Shown here in pieces: positions 34,771 through 46,604 of a stretch of DNA of 64,000 nt. How positions within the stretch are numbered: the stretch's first letter is position 1; each line of letters begins with the position of its first letter. The position numbers and the translations under genes are program-made. The stretch is from Halichoerus grypus (taxonomy: Eukaryota > Chordata > Mammalia > Carnivora > Phocidae), in the NCBI RefSeq assembly GCF_964656455.1, contig NC_135712.1, forward strand, positions 96,820,294 to 96,884,293, in the 5' to 3' direction. The notes below the pieces were generated by a model, which worked only from the letters and a program-made list of their open reading frames with translations, ran no database searches and was not told the DNA's origin.

Positions 34771-36740
34771 TTTACTTTCAGGTCTTCTACATGGTACTTA
34801 AACTTTTGTTTATATGAATTTAATTTATAAAATGGTAAAGTGGATGTAGTAATATGCTACATGTATATGTGTGTGTGTATTAAACAAAATAATGCATGTT
34901 ACATGTTACAAGAGTGAAGGTTGTATGTGGGTTGATAGTAACTTCTTTTCCCAGAGTCACTTTCCCAGGACTCAGTTCTTGCCTTATAGATTACAAAATC
35001 CATCAGACTCTCCAGATTAGCACTTATCCTTATTTTTCTACTTTTGTTCCCAATGAAGAACTGAATTTGCCTTAAATTCAGATCTAATAGATGAAATACA
35101 GTTACCTTTTGGCCTGAACTTATAAATTCCCTCTGTCTGGGTTCTCCCCTCCTGGTAGAAAATCCTCCATAGTCCTTTGATTTGAGCCTGACCACATATG
35201 GCCTGCTTCAACAAAAGTATCTCTTTTCATATCCTTCCTGTACAGCTGGACTGACCTAACAAAACAAATTTGAATATCTTTTCTCAACATTTGTCTGAAT
35301 GCCTGCAAATTGTTTCTGGGTTCTGTTCTCAGGTTTTCCTAATTTTTACTATCCACTGGAATTTTATGCCACCCAAGTGTGGTCACATTCTGAGAAAGAG
35401 TCTGCCAAAGATTAACTTTAAAATTGTCTAGGATTCACCATTATTCTTTCTCTTTGAAAAGATGGAAAAACATATGAGAAGTACACTGGAGTTTGAAGTG
35501 ACTGAAGAAAAAGTGAAGAGCACGTGGCTAATCAAGTGTCTAGTATCTCATTCAGGAAAGGACTGGAAAACAGAAACAAGTAAGGACTAATTTCCTGGAA
35601 TATACTATTTTATGATGCACTGGAGTGTGTCTGACATACTGGTGTTCAGTTGGGAATCATTGTATTAATGATTAATTAATCATTGTATTAAATGAATGAA
35701 GTGGCTGAATAATTCATACCCATTTAATGAAAGATGGCTAACTTTGATATACTATGCATATGAAGTTATAAAGGAATTGGAAGCAACATACTTGAGAACT
35801 TAGCTAAAATTCTTCTTAGGCTAGGATTTTTGAAATGAAGGCTAGGACATTGATAAGAAGATACCTATGAGAAAGAGATACAGATCTAATTCCCTCTACC
35901 TAGCAATGAAAAACAACTATCAAATAAATATTTCCAGGGCAACCCTCAGTTTCTTTTCCCTGAGTAAATCGTAAAGAAAATAAAGTGTCAACATAGAATC
36001 ATTTCAGGGAACCACTTAACTCAATAAAGAAAAAAAAAAGAAACTCTCCTCATACTTGGTAAATTCACGTTAATTCACTTCAGAAAGAGAGAAAGACTTT
36101 TGCATCACAAAGAAAAAATGACAGTTTTGAAAGAAATTGCCAATTAAATTTAGTTTTACCCTAATGTAACCTGACATTCAACCAACAAACCAAAGGATCT
36201 GAGAGCAAAATATTTTCCTGTTTGATGGATTGATGCTGGTGGAAAAGAAAGGAAATTTTTAATGCCGTAAGTGATTCTTTTCTGGAGTACATAAAGGGCA
36301 ATAAAAGACAAAATGAGTCAAAGGATTTGGAACTGTAGGAAGTTAGGTCATGCTAAATTATTTTGAGAACAGATCTCATGAAGAGAAAAAAAAGCAACAA
36401 CAAAAATAATAATAGTAAGATATGGTATTTATTTGAAATTCGGGGTAAAAAATAATTTTATCCAATTTAATTCTCAAAACATCACTGCAAAATATATGGT
36501 GTTATTATATTGACTATAAAAATGGGAAAACTTATAAGGGCAGAAATCCAAGACTACGGTGATGCTTCTAGAAGGAGTGATTCTACACCCTGGTTTGCTC
36601 AGAAAAGTAGTGGTTTATGCTTCTTTTTGTGAAAGTATACAATAGGCATAAAATACTTGGGAAATGGAGGTTGAGCAGCCCAGCTGTAGGAAGAGAATTA
36701 TGAACTGCCTTGCCAAAATGGTTGCCATTTTCTGTAGTTT
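34771..36740. other. No gene seen
   Basis: About 2 kb of AT-rich DNA. Two overlapping minus-strand frames (35308-34899) have no recognised domain. A perfect 18-bp palindrome AATGATTAATTAATCATT sits at 35667-35684, within a local duplication of about 22 bp. Confidence 0.5.
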
Positions 36741-36754
36741 AAATCAGGGAATGG

Positions 36755-36951
36755 GGGTGCCTGGGTGGCTCAGTCAGTTAAGCATTTCCCTTCTGCTCAA
36801 GTCATGATCCCAGGGTCCTGGGATCGAGTTCTCCTCATCGGGCTCCCTGCTTGGCAGGAAGTGTGCCTTTCCCTCTCCAGCTGCCTCTCCCCCAGCTCAT
36901 TCTCTCTCTCTCTCTCAAATAAATAAAATCTTTAAAAAAATAAAAATAAAA
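36755..36951 (+). mobile_element. SINEC
   Basis: Head GGGTGCCTGGGTGGCTCAGT, B-box GGGATCGAGTTC, (CT)n and AAATAAAATCTTT tail. A 14-bp TSD AAATCAGGGAATGG lies at 36741-36754 and 36952-36965. Confidence 0.97.
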
Positions 36952-36965
36952 AAATCAGGGAATGG

Positions 36966-39550
36966 ATCTAGGGTTTTTGAGAACAGAAATCTATAAAACG
37001 ATGGAGACGCTTCTAGAAAAGTAAAATATTATGAAAACAAAATTAAGTACAAAAAAATTTTGTATTAGAAAACAATTATAATGTCTTCCCAAATCTAGTA
37101 ATATTATGTAACACATTTATTAATTTACTGTGATGCACTTTTACATTAATCTTTTTTGATGACGATGTAATCAACAATTTTGAATGAACACACAAATGAA
37201 CATACAAAGTTAATCTCAAATTGTAGAATACACTGGAATAATTCAAATACATTTTTAAATTGCTACTATGTTGTCCTGGGCTGCATAACTTTTTAATCAA
37301 TTAATCTTACGCTACCTACATTAACTTCTTGACAAATACATGTAGGAGATTTGTCATTGGAGTACTTCTTTCTTCAAACCATATTATAATACATGGTGGC
37401 ATTTTGGCAAATTGTTTTTCTGGAATAGGCAGTCTGCATCACAAAGGATGCATTAGATATACTAAGGCATGATCTGATGTGTTGAGATGAAAAATTCATG
37501 AAACTCTATGCACAGACAGGCTTGCTGTTTATAGAGTCCCTTCTGTTTTTTTCTCTAAAACACAGTCGTGTTAGGCTTTATTTTTTGTAACTATGTGTGT
37601 GTGTGTGGGGGGGGGGGGACATTTATTGCTGCATACTTTTATATTAAGTGTATATTCCTATACACTTGGAGAGAATTTCCATTATGAGTAACATCAATGA
37701 AATCTGAATCCTCCACTTAGAATTTTACACATCTGATGATTGGAAGATTTTTTCATAAACTAGTTTCTGTTTCCTTACTTGTCAAATCTTGCTTCTCCAC
37801 TCCTCACATTATTCTGATGCTTGGCTCTGCAGGTCCTGCTTGTGCTGGAACATGGCCTTTGGCACTTCGCTTTCATGGCATGACATCAGGTATGTCTGAA
37901 TAGTGCGCAGCAGAGTTTCTATAATTTTATTCCTACACCATGAAAATATATAATAACTAAATATACACAAAAGAGACCCCAAGTCATATGAATATAGCTC
38001 AGTACACCTTAACTAAATGTGCTTCAGTGAAAATTCTGCTAGTTCCAGAAAAGCATGTAGCTTCTCTATCATCTCCCAAGAGTAAAAACTGGTAAAAGAA
38101 GTAGGAATCAAAACAGAGATAGATTTTAACATACGGTGGTTAAAATACCCTACTTTTGCAATTAAAAAAAAAAATTGTAAATACATTGCTAGAACTACTT
38201 CCAGGACATTCAAAGAGTTTGGTGCAATTGAAGAAACTTGAAGCTTAAGTTTCATTTGTGTCATGGAGAATTTGCTGCTGAAATAAATCTGCAATTCTTA
38301 TTTCATTCTATATGTTGATAGCGTTTATTAAAAAAAAAAAAAAAACCTGCTCTTTTGGAAGCAATGAATTTAAAAAAACAAAAGAGTAAGTTAAATAATC
38401 AATTATGTACTAAATACATTTTTCCTCACAAAAAAGAATGATCTGTTCTAAAATATCAATTGTACTGATGTTGAAACAAATCTGATTTTACTGGATAAAT
38501 TTATAATCTATAACAGAATTGAGTGAAATTTAAGTGCTATGATTTTGAACCATCTAGTGAACGTTCAGAAGAATCATACATAGACAACTTATTTCACAAA
38601 TGTTACCCTATAAAAATATTTGTCAAAGACAAGTTTTTCAACTGGATAAAGGTAGTAATTCTGAAAATACTTAACATTGAAATATTTACACATTAATATA
38701 TAAAAATTTGAATTGATAACTATCTCCAATATTTCAGTAATTTCTTGAGCTTTATATGTCAGATTATCTCCTTAGGAAATATACAGAATCTTGGAACCAT
38801 AGAGTATGAACATGTATAGGGCTCAATTTCATTTTCATCCAGAAGTTTCTCTCAAGGGAAATAGGCTACTAAAGATGATATATTTTCCCAAGCACCTTAC
38901 AGTCTGTCAAACCAAATTTCTCTTTTTATGGTGACTCCTGAGTATGCCTGTTTTACTCCTCCATAGTTAAGTTTCTGAAACAAGCCAGGGTTTTTCAACT
39001 CTAGTTTAACCCATTTTACTGACTCAGCATTTCTGCATTTGCTGCTGTGGAAATAAATTTAAATAATTAAAAGCTAATTCCATTTAATTACTGGCCATCT
39101 TGCTTCCGTGTTATGTAAGAAAACATTTTTATGAGCCATGCTTATTCTACTGAAGGGTCTCTCCACCATAGACTAGTTTTAAAATCTTGCAGATAATATA
39201 CCACTAGCGTTCCTCAAAATAACTCCTTCAAAGTACATTTTATGTCATTTATATATATCTTTATTGATCTTTTGGACCTGCACTGACCAATATAGTACCA
39301 CTAATCACATTACTTTTGAGCACTTGAAATGTGTGTAGTGCAAATTGATATGTATGAAAAAAAGAATATAAAATATCTCATTAGTAAATTCTTATGTTGA
39401 TTACCTTCTGAAATAATATTTTGCATGTAGTAATATATAATTTAAGTTGATTTAACTATTTTATTTTACTTTTTAAAAGTTACCCCTGGGAAATTTAAAA
39501 TTACCTATGTGACTTTTAATATATTTCTACTGAATTGTGATGCTCTAAAC
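36966..39550. other. Single-copy DNA, no gene seen
   Basis: 2.6 kb without SINE, L1 or LTR. It contains (TG)n followed by G12 (37594-37618) and two A-runs (38163-38174 and about 38331-38345). Minus-strand frame 38294-38013 (93 codons) has no domain. Confidence 0.5.
37594..37618 (+). repeat. (TG)n followed by G12
   Basis: A short TG repeat runs into a run of 12 Gs (37607-37618). A G-run of this kind is prone to length errors in sequencing and replication. Confidence 0.95.
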
Positions 39551-39554
39551 TATG

Positions 39555-39650
39555 AAGTCTACGGAGTAGGGTCTAATGTTTCAATCATCTTTGTATTTAT
39601 CATGCCCAGCACAGTAAACACCTAATTAATTCATACGTTAAATGAATTAC
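39555..39650 (+). mobile_element. L2 3'-terminal fragment, plus strand
   Basis: TAGGGTCTAATGTTTCAATC, TTTGTATTTATCATGCCCAG and CACAGTAAACACCTAATTAA follow the L2 3' tail. Diverged. Confidence 0.55.
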
Positions 39651-39776
39651 TTAGAAAATAATATTGATAGTAAAAGAATATTGATATAAAATATGTCACA
39701 CTACAGTGAAACACAAGTCAAATTCCATGGGTTTGGTGAAATAATGTGAATACAAAAAATAGAAAGCTAGGGACAG

Positions 39777-39960
39777 GGTGCCTGGGTGGCTCAGTTGGTT
39801 AAACGTCTACTTTTGGCTCAGGTCATGATCTCAGGATCCTGGGATGGAGCCCCGTGTCAGGCTCCTTGCTCAGCGGGGAGGCTGCTTCTCCCTTTCCTAC
39901 TCCCCCTGCTTGTGCTCTCTCTCTCTTTCTCAAATAAATAAAATCTTAAAAAAAAATGTT
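39777..39960 (+). mobile_element. SINEC, first of a tandem pair
   Basis: Head GGGTGCCTGGGTGGCTCAGT, body, AAATAAATAAAATCTT and A9. The next SINE in the same orientation begins two or three bases after its tail. Confidence 0.95.
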
Positions 39961-39962
39961 AG

Positions 39963-40180
39963 GGGTGCCTGGGTGACTCAGTTGGTTAAGTGTTCAACTC
40001 TTGATTTCGGCTCAGGTCATGATCTCAGGATTGTGAGATCAAGCCCTGCATCAAGCTCCTCGCTCATGGTGGAGCCTGCTTAAAATTCTCTCCTGTCCCT
40101 CTCCCTCTACCCACCCCCCTCACACACACACCTGCACAGTCTTTCTCTCTCTCTCAAAAATAGAAAAAATAAAAAATAAA
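39963..40180 (+). mobile_element. SINEC, second of a tandem pair
   Basis: Head GGGGTGCCTGGGTGACTCAG, older body lacking the young diagnostic block, a short CACACA run and A-rich tail. Similar bases before the first and after the second SINE (AATAGAAAGCTAG, AATAGAGTGTAG) suggest that the pair may share one old TSD. Confidence 0.93.
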
Positions 40181-40194
40181 AAAATAGAGTGTAG

Positions 40195-41126
40195 ATTCTT
40201 GAAAAAATAGTTTTGAGATTTGTAACAATAGAAATGGTTTAACAAGAGAATGTAACAGGCACAGAAAGAAAAGAAAAGCAATACAATGCATACTTTTACG
40301 ATTCTTGGGATCAGAAATTTTACACCACGTTCAAAACAAAAACAAATACTGACAACCTTTAAAATTAATTAAAAGTTACCCACTGTCTTGCAAACATTTG
40401 ACCATATTTACAATTTATAATATCGAGATGGGTAGCTGCTTTCTACTTTGTCTTATTATTTAATTGATAATACAGGTCATCTCTATTCCAAATGATGGCC
40501 TCAATGAAGGTCCTGAGGTTTCTTAGTCAGTGGGTTATCTCTGAAGTCTACATCCACTCACTTGCAGCTGACTTCGAATAAAAAAAAAAAAAAAAGAAAT
40601 AGAGAAGAAAATAAGATTCCCCGTCGTCTTTCTCCCCATTCTCCTAGGCTTCAGCTCAGGCATTTCATTTGTGGGAATGGATCCCAGTTGCTTCAAGGTA
40701 AGGACTATCTGTGGGCAACACAATAAATTGAACCATATTGGATAAAGTCAGCATGCCATTAGCTTGCTTATTGCCTGCAGAAATTGCAAGTTTTACTGAA
40801 AAGGAGATTTACATTTTAATTTGGAGTCTCTTAGTCCCAAAGCATACACATAGTTCCTGTCAAGAATCCTGGCTCTGCAAAGAGATATTAGTAAAACCAG
40901 AAGATCACAAAAGACAAGAATGCTTAAAATTGTAGTTCAACTGATACTCCTTGAGGGAAACTTGATACAGCTAACTTAATCCATAAATGGAGGCTCTTAT
41001 TTTGTTTCTGTGTAGAGGGGTTTGAGAAGGAGAACAAAATAAAATTGCCATTTCTATTATGCGCTACATACTAGCCTATATGTAATCTGAATTAATCTCT
41101 AGGACAATCCTGTGATGAATATATTT
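40195..41126. other. No gene seen
   Basis: Includes AATA(A)15 at about 40577-40595 that might be another retrocopied end, but nothing upstream identifies a source. The 65-codon frame at 40738-40935 has no support. Confidence 0.45.
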
Positions 41127-41550
41127 GTTAGGGGAGATCATTGAGAAGATATGACTGCTAGTTGAGCCCTGAGTTGGACCCTGGCAATCAGAGGTTCCTG
41201 ACACCCTCCCCTGTCCTTGGAATATGCACTCCACTTGTTTTCCCCCACTTTCAGAAGCTTCCCCAAGGATATAGCCTTAAGAGAGTGATGTATTGTTGAG
41301 ACCATCAGGATGGTATGAGTGACTGAACTCAGTTAAGACCTCTATTTAAACTTTTGAGATCTAGCAGGAGGCTGTAGAGATATTCTCTTCTTGTGGCGGT
41401 CCAAGAAAAGCCTCTTGTGTAAGTTCCCTTGCTTATTAAACCGGCCACTTACTAATCTTTTGTGGCCTGCCTCTTTCTTTTGTCTCCCCATGCCCCTGTC
41501 ATGGGCTGGTATCAGATTTCGCCCAGGAAGCTCCAGAGGAGGTTACAACC
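41127..41550 (+). mobile_element. LTR-like element, class I ERV style, probably solo
   Basis: Seen: it starts TGTTAGGGGAGATC and ends around GAGGTTACA, has a TATA-like TATTTAA at 41342-41348 and an ATTAAA polyadenylation signal at 41435-41440, about 90 bases downstream, followed by GT/CT-rich sequence (CTTTTGTGGCCTGCCTCTTT). Promoter, R-like spacing and a U5-like segment in that order are what a gammaretrovirus-like LTR shows. TGGTATCAGATTTCG at 41507 could mark the start of a primer-binding site, with the LTR ending just before it. No gag/pol/env remnant follows; an L1 begins at 41664. The TSD was not found and the exact ends are uncertain. Confidence 0.5.
41342..41348 (+). promoter_or_regulatory. 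TATA-like box of the LTR
   Basis: TATTTAA placed about 90 bases before ATTAAA inside the LTR-like block. Inferred from position; activity unknown. Confidence 0.4.
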
Positions 41551-41663
41551 AAGTATATTGTTATCTCTACTTTAGAGAAAATAATATGAGGTGAACTTCA
41601 TGTTTTGATTACCCTCCTAGCTAATCTGAAACTCATTTTCCCTTTCCCATCCTCATTTCTTTC

Positions 41664-42160
41664 TTTTTTAAAACTATTTATTTTTATTGTGTTCAGTTAG
41701 CCAACATATTTGATGAAGTGTTCAATGATTCATTAGTTCTGTATAACACCAGTGCTCATCACAACATACGCCCTCCTTAATACCTATTCCCCCACCCCTC
41801 TCCCCTCCTCAACCCTCAGTTTGTTTCCCGGAGTCCAGAGTCTCTCATGGTTTGTCTCCCTCTCTGATTTCTTCCCATTCAGTTTTCCCTCTTTTCCCCT
41901 GTGGTCCTCTGTGCTATTCCTTATGTTCCACATATGAGTGAAACCAAATGATAATTGTCTTTCTCTGCTTGACTTATTTCACTTAGCATAATCCCCTCTA
42001 GTTCTATCCATGTTGATACAAATGGTGGGTATTCATCCTTTCTGATGGCTGAGTAATATTCCATTGTATATATGAGTCACATTTTCTTTATCCATTCATC
42101 TTTTGAAGGACATCTCAGCTTCTTCCACAGTTTGGCTATTGTGGACATTGCTGCTATGAA
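41664..42160 (-). mobile_element. L1 LINE, 5'-truncated 3' end, minus strand
   Basis: Reverse complement reads from GCAGCAATGTCCACAATAGC through the ORF2p end (YTMEYYSAIRK-like) and the 3'UTR (CACCAGTGTTATACAGAACT-type block, inverted) to an A-rich tail. A perfect 16-bp TSD CATCCTCATTTCTTTC lies at 41648-41663 and 42161-42176. It starts within about six bases of the same L1 position as the copy at 5108. Confidence 0.95.
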
Positions 42161-42176
42161 CATCCTCATTTCTTTC

Positions 42177-43455
42177 AATAATAGTTTTGTCCTCAGGATA
42201 AAATGGACATTGTCTCCCAAACTGAAGGAATGTATTTAATAGAATAAACTTTTTTTCTGCAATCCTGTACTTTTTTTATTTCATTTTTCAACCAGAGCAA
42301 ATTGGACTGGCTTCCAAGGGAGATTCTCAGGGGAGGCTAACTGACCTGCACCTTTCTGACGAATGACTTTTCCACTGACAAGTTGGAGACAATGCTCCCA
42401 TACCCCCAAACTCCTTCTAATATTATCATGCTTCACCTATGGGGTTTCTCCAGCACAAATGTATCTACCTGGCCTGTTTCTATTATTTGGTGACTTTGGC
42501 CAAGACCAGCTTTGACTGATTCTATCTTAGTAGTTTTCATTTTGTCTTTAGTAATTTATTAACCAATCCCCAAAATAGATCAAGTTAACCGAATGGAACA
42601 AATTTTGCTTTAAAAACATGATCAAAATGTGATAAATATATAAGAATTGAACCCTAAAATAAGTGAAATGCATACTGAATCAAAGAACTGGGTCACTGAG
42701 TAATAAATACTAAAACAGAGCTAATCGCTGGTCTGGTGCTGAGAATGGCATTAGCCCAAACAGCAGACAATGCAGTTGGAAGATGTTTATTTAAAACTGT
42801 CACCAGATGTTAGAATACCATTCTAGATGACCTTCAAGTTTAATTGTAACAGACATTTATGTTTCTAACTAAAACAGTCTTTATTTTCTGGTCTATATTA
42901 ATCTTTTGTTCCATTACTATGATGTTGAGCAAGATCCCCAACATTGATGAATATCAATTTCATTACTTCTAATATGGGAATAATAATGACTTATGGGGTC
43001 ATTTGATAATTAATATAAGAACAAACATGTAGAGTCACAGTACTCTACCAGTAATTATTAGTTCTATTTCCTTATCAATATCAATTGTCATGTCTTCTTC
43101 CATCCCATAATTTGCAATTGCTAATTTGTATTCTTCAATTTATACACAGGAATACATATATCTGTTCATAAGGTTATTTCCTCTTTCTAACAAGAAATAT
43201 TTAGTATGTGCTAGCAAAGAGGAATTTCTCAAAATATAAAGATCATACCTTCTGAATCTATTTACATACAATATTGGTTAATATTTACTGTACCCGACAT
43301 AAAGCATCATACCCCCCACTTAGTCATTTTCAGGTAAAACACTCAGCCTCTTTATATGGAGAGTTTAGGTTTCTACATGGATAATATATTAAATTTTAAA
43401 ATTGTAAATATTGAAAATAATTGATACAATTATATTAGAGTTTTAGACAGTACAG
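42177..43455. other. No gene seen
   Basis: About 1.3 kb with no recognisable repeat or frame of interest. Confidence 0.5.
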
Positions 43456-43459
43456 CCAG

Positions 43460-43945
43460 AGTATTTGAAAGTGTGATTCTGATGTCAGAAAGAAGACCTG
43501 GATCTAAATCCTGTGTAACCTATTTAGCAGCTATATGATATTGACAAATTGCTTTATACGTTTAAGCCTTAGTTTTCCCAACTGTAAAATGGGGCTAATT
43601 AACAACAACTATAAATTATGAATTGCTTATTGTGTGCAAAGCACTCATTTAATCCTCACCAGAGTCATAATAGTACATGTTATCACTATCATGTTATTGA
43701 TAACTAACACATATAGAGGTAGAAAATAAGATCACAAAGCTCATTATTGACTGGTAGAGCAGAAAATGCAGCATATGCATCTGATTCTAAAGCTAATCCA
43801 ATTAACTACTCCGATGATGTTTATTGCATTGGCTTGGTTTGAGTATAAAATGAAATCATGTATATAAAGAGCTAAGCATAATCTCTGGTACACAGTAAAA
43901 ACTCCAGGTATAATAATACCAATCACGATTGTAGTTATCATCATC
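43460..43945 (+). mobile_element. MIR (tRNA-SINE of early mammals), split by another old repeat
   Basis: The first part (43490-43612) follows MIR: GACCTGGATCTAAATCCTGT, TTTTCCCAACTGTAAAATGG and GGCTAATTA. The MIR tail resumes at about 43840: AATGAAATCATGTATATAAA, GAGCTAAGCATAATCTCTGG, ACACAGTAAA. The 43620-43810 block between them (GTGTGCAAAGCACTCATTTA, ATCCTCACCAGAGTC, ATCACAAAGC) looks like a second ancient repeat that inserted into the MIR. Confidence 0.65.
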
Positions 43946-45250
43946 GATATAGGATTGTATAAAGAGCAAAATAAATCAGAATGAGAACAATGTTATATGT
44001 TTGTAGCATTGGGAACACAGCACAAGGCAAAGATGAATAGAATGGCATTTTACTAGATTATGTACAAATCAGCTCTGAGTCCTTCTGTTGAACTATACTT
44101 GGTTGCAAACTATAGACTATGACCAAGTTTTATTGTTTCTAATACTCAGATCTTTTATTACTTTTTAAGCATAATCATCCCTCCTCATACTCAGTTCTGA
44201 AAAATGTACCTTATACCTTTCCCCTATATTATAGTTACTTAAATTAAATTAAACACAAAATATTAATTGTATTTCCAAAATCTGTGAATAATTTAAGAAA
44301 TTATAATACTCCCTTGTTTTTTTAGTGTCAATAACATTATCTTCATAAATTTTTTCTACCAAACTAATGTGAAATATGCAATTTACCTGAAAAAAAATTC
44401 TCAGAATGACATTTAAGTTATCCTGCAGATACAAGAAATCCCATACTTCATTAACACACCAAAGAGAACATATAATCAGCTTCTGAGTGAACGACTCCAA
44501 TAATATTAAATAATTCCCTGGCTCATAATTCAGTGGAAGTACAATGGAACTATAATTCACATTTTAAAATCTCAAATAGCCTCCTACTTCTACATAAAAG
44601 TGTCATGTAAACCAGCATCATTGTTAATAAACAGCAAAGCCAGAGGTCCCCGACTGTGTGAGTTCTAGTAGGAGGCTCAGCCTCCCTATGTCATATTTCA
44701 AAATCAGTTCTTTTCATTTTTTTCTTCTCTCAAGAAGCTTAACAATATAGAATGTGTGAAAATTATTCTCACCTTCTACATGATGTCCTTTATTAATATA
44801 CTGTATAGATACAATGGTTGGTCCCTGTTATCAAGCTGATGTCGGGGGACTAGAACACTTCTGGTATACAGGCATTCGCAAAAATATGGTGAGAAATTTC
44901 TCATTACTTTAAACCCTATCACAGAATTTCTACATCATCTCTCCTTACTTAAACTACCATCAAACCCTGGAAAGTAACTACATAATGGGGGTTTGCTACA
45001 ATGAATATATTTATGCAATTTTCCACACTCTTCCAGTTTGCTGGAAAGAGACTCTTTCTGTTTATTTCTAGAAATGCAGGTTAATAATATGGATACATAT
45101 GGATATAAGAGTAACAGAAAACTTGACCCTTTGGTTAAGCTTCACAGTCTGCAATATCATTATAACACACAGCAGTAGTTCTAGCAGGTTTTTTTTTTTT
45201 TTTTTGGTAACAATTCTACTGATTAAATTCTGGAAAACAATAGTTCCCAC
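43946..45250. other. No gene seen
   Basis: About 1.3 kb. A 103-codon minus-strand frame (44560-44249) is Leu/Ile/Asn-rich with no domain; it is probably chance in AT-rich DNA. A T20 run lies at 45187-45206. Confidence 0.5.
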
Positions 45251-45267
45251 AGAAGCTTGAAATTTTT

Positions 45268-45466
45268 TTTCGAGATTTTATTTATTTATTTAACAGAGGG
45301 AGAGAGAGAGAGAGAGTACAAGCAGGGGAAGTAGCAAGCAAAGGGAGAGGGAGAAGCAGGCTCCCTGCTGAGCAGAGAGCCCGGTGCGGGGCTCGATCCC
45401 AGGACCCTGGGATCATGACCTTAGCTGAAGGCAGACACTTAACCGACTGAGCCACCCAGGCACCCC
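45268..45466 (-). mobile_element. SINEC
   Basis: CGAGATTTTATTTATTTATT tail complement, (GA)n, and GACTGAGCCACCCAGGCACC head complement. A perfect 17-bp TSD AGAAGCTTGAAATTTTT lies at 45251-45267 and 45467-45483. Confidence 0.97.
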
Positions 45467-45609
45467 AGAAGCTTGAAATTTTTATTGCAAATTTAGTACT
45501 CCACCATTTCCCAACCTGCAAGACAATATGATTAGTTAAATTTTGCTATTAGCATCTTTTTTTGGACAATTTTCTTTAACCAGACCATGTCTTAGGCTAA
45601 TGAAAAGTG

Positions 45610-45612
<3 letters not shown>

Positions 45613-45643
<31 letters not shown>
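45613..45643 (+). repeat. (AC)n microsatellite
   Basis: About 15 pure AC units, followed after a short gap by TGTATATATATACATACACA. Likely length-polymorphic. Confidence 0.97.
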
Positions 45644-45644
<1 letters not shown>

Positions 45645-46557
45645 CTAATGTGTATATATATACATACACATATTGACTAGTTTTGGTTAAAATTAGCTGT
45701 GATCTGGTAATAGAGTCTTACTCTAGAACCTAGTTACATGTATGTAAATAAAAACTTAACACTACCACCTCTTGAGGACGTTATAAAAGCAGTTACCCTC
45801 AGAAGGAATGTAGAACCAGAACACATGAAGAAAACAAAATAGACCCCTTTCTAGACCACTGTCAATTTCTGAAACCTTAACTCTAAAATACTTTCTAAAA
45901 ACCTGTGATGTTCTAATATGATGTAATGTGTCCATTCCAGTTCATTATTTTAACTGTTCGCACACAGTAATTCTAATAAATGAGAATTTCTAAATGTCTT
46001 TTGGTATAAAAATTAATGACCTTAAGGATTATCCCTCATTCATGAATAACAAGGCTGTTAAAATACAAAAGTGCCATGCCAGAAGTTATGGAAATACAGA
46101 AACAATCTTCTTGGTGGCATGAAAATGTACATTATTCCAATTCAGATTTTTTTTGCTCCACTATGAATCTTACAGTTTTTATTTCCTTCTGCTTACTTTT
46201 TCCCTTTTCAATAAGCCACTAAAATATAACTGAAAAGCTGTAGCACTAAGTCTAAAAAGTTTACCTATTCTATAGGTTCTCATGAAAAAATAAATTGAAG
46301 ATACTTTAAATTGCTTCATTTAGGGAAAAGAAATATTTGCTTTGTCACCCACCATAATTTTTACAGATCATATTAAATAAAATTATTCATTGATTTATTT
46401 TTATATTAAACTCCATGAAATTACTCTGTTAATTAGAAAGAGAATTTAAGATAATTCCTGCTATATTACATCTAAACTTTGGTAAAAAAATGTGTTAAGT
46501 TTTTTTTAATTCAAGGAAAATACTGTAGGTGAAATATATAGCCAAAAATATGTTACA

Positions 46558-46604
46558 TTTTTTACATACATTTGTATATAAATATGTAATATGTATGTAA
46601 AAAA
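46558..46604. repeat. AT-rich inverted repeat (14-bp arms)
   Basis: TTTTTTACATACAT and its exact complement ATGTATGTAAAAAA separated by 19 bases. A hairpin-capable, AT-rich sequence. Confidence 0.85.

Noticed and set aside
40560..40600. AATAAA-like plus A15 as a second retrocopied mRNA end
   Set aside because: AATA runs directly into the A-tract with no proper spacing, and no TSD or source sequence is visible.
41507..41530. TGGTATCAGATTTCG as a definite retroviral primer-binding site
   Set aside because: Only the first bases resemble a tRNA 3' end complement; the rest does not match a tRNA I can name, so it is mentioned only as a possibility.
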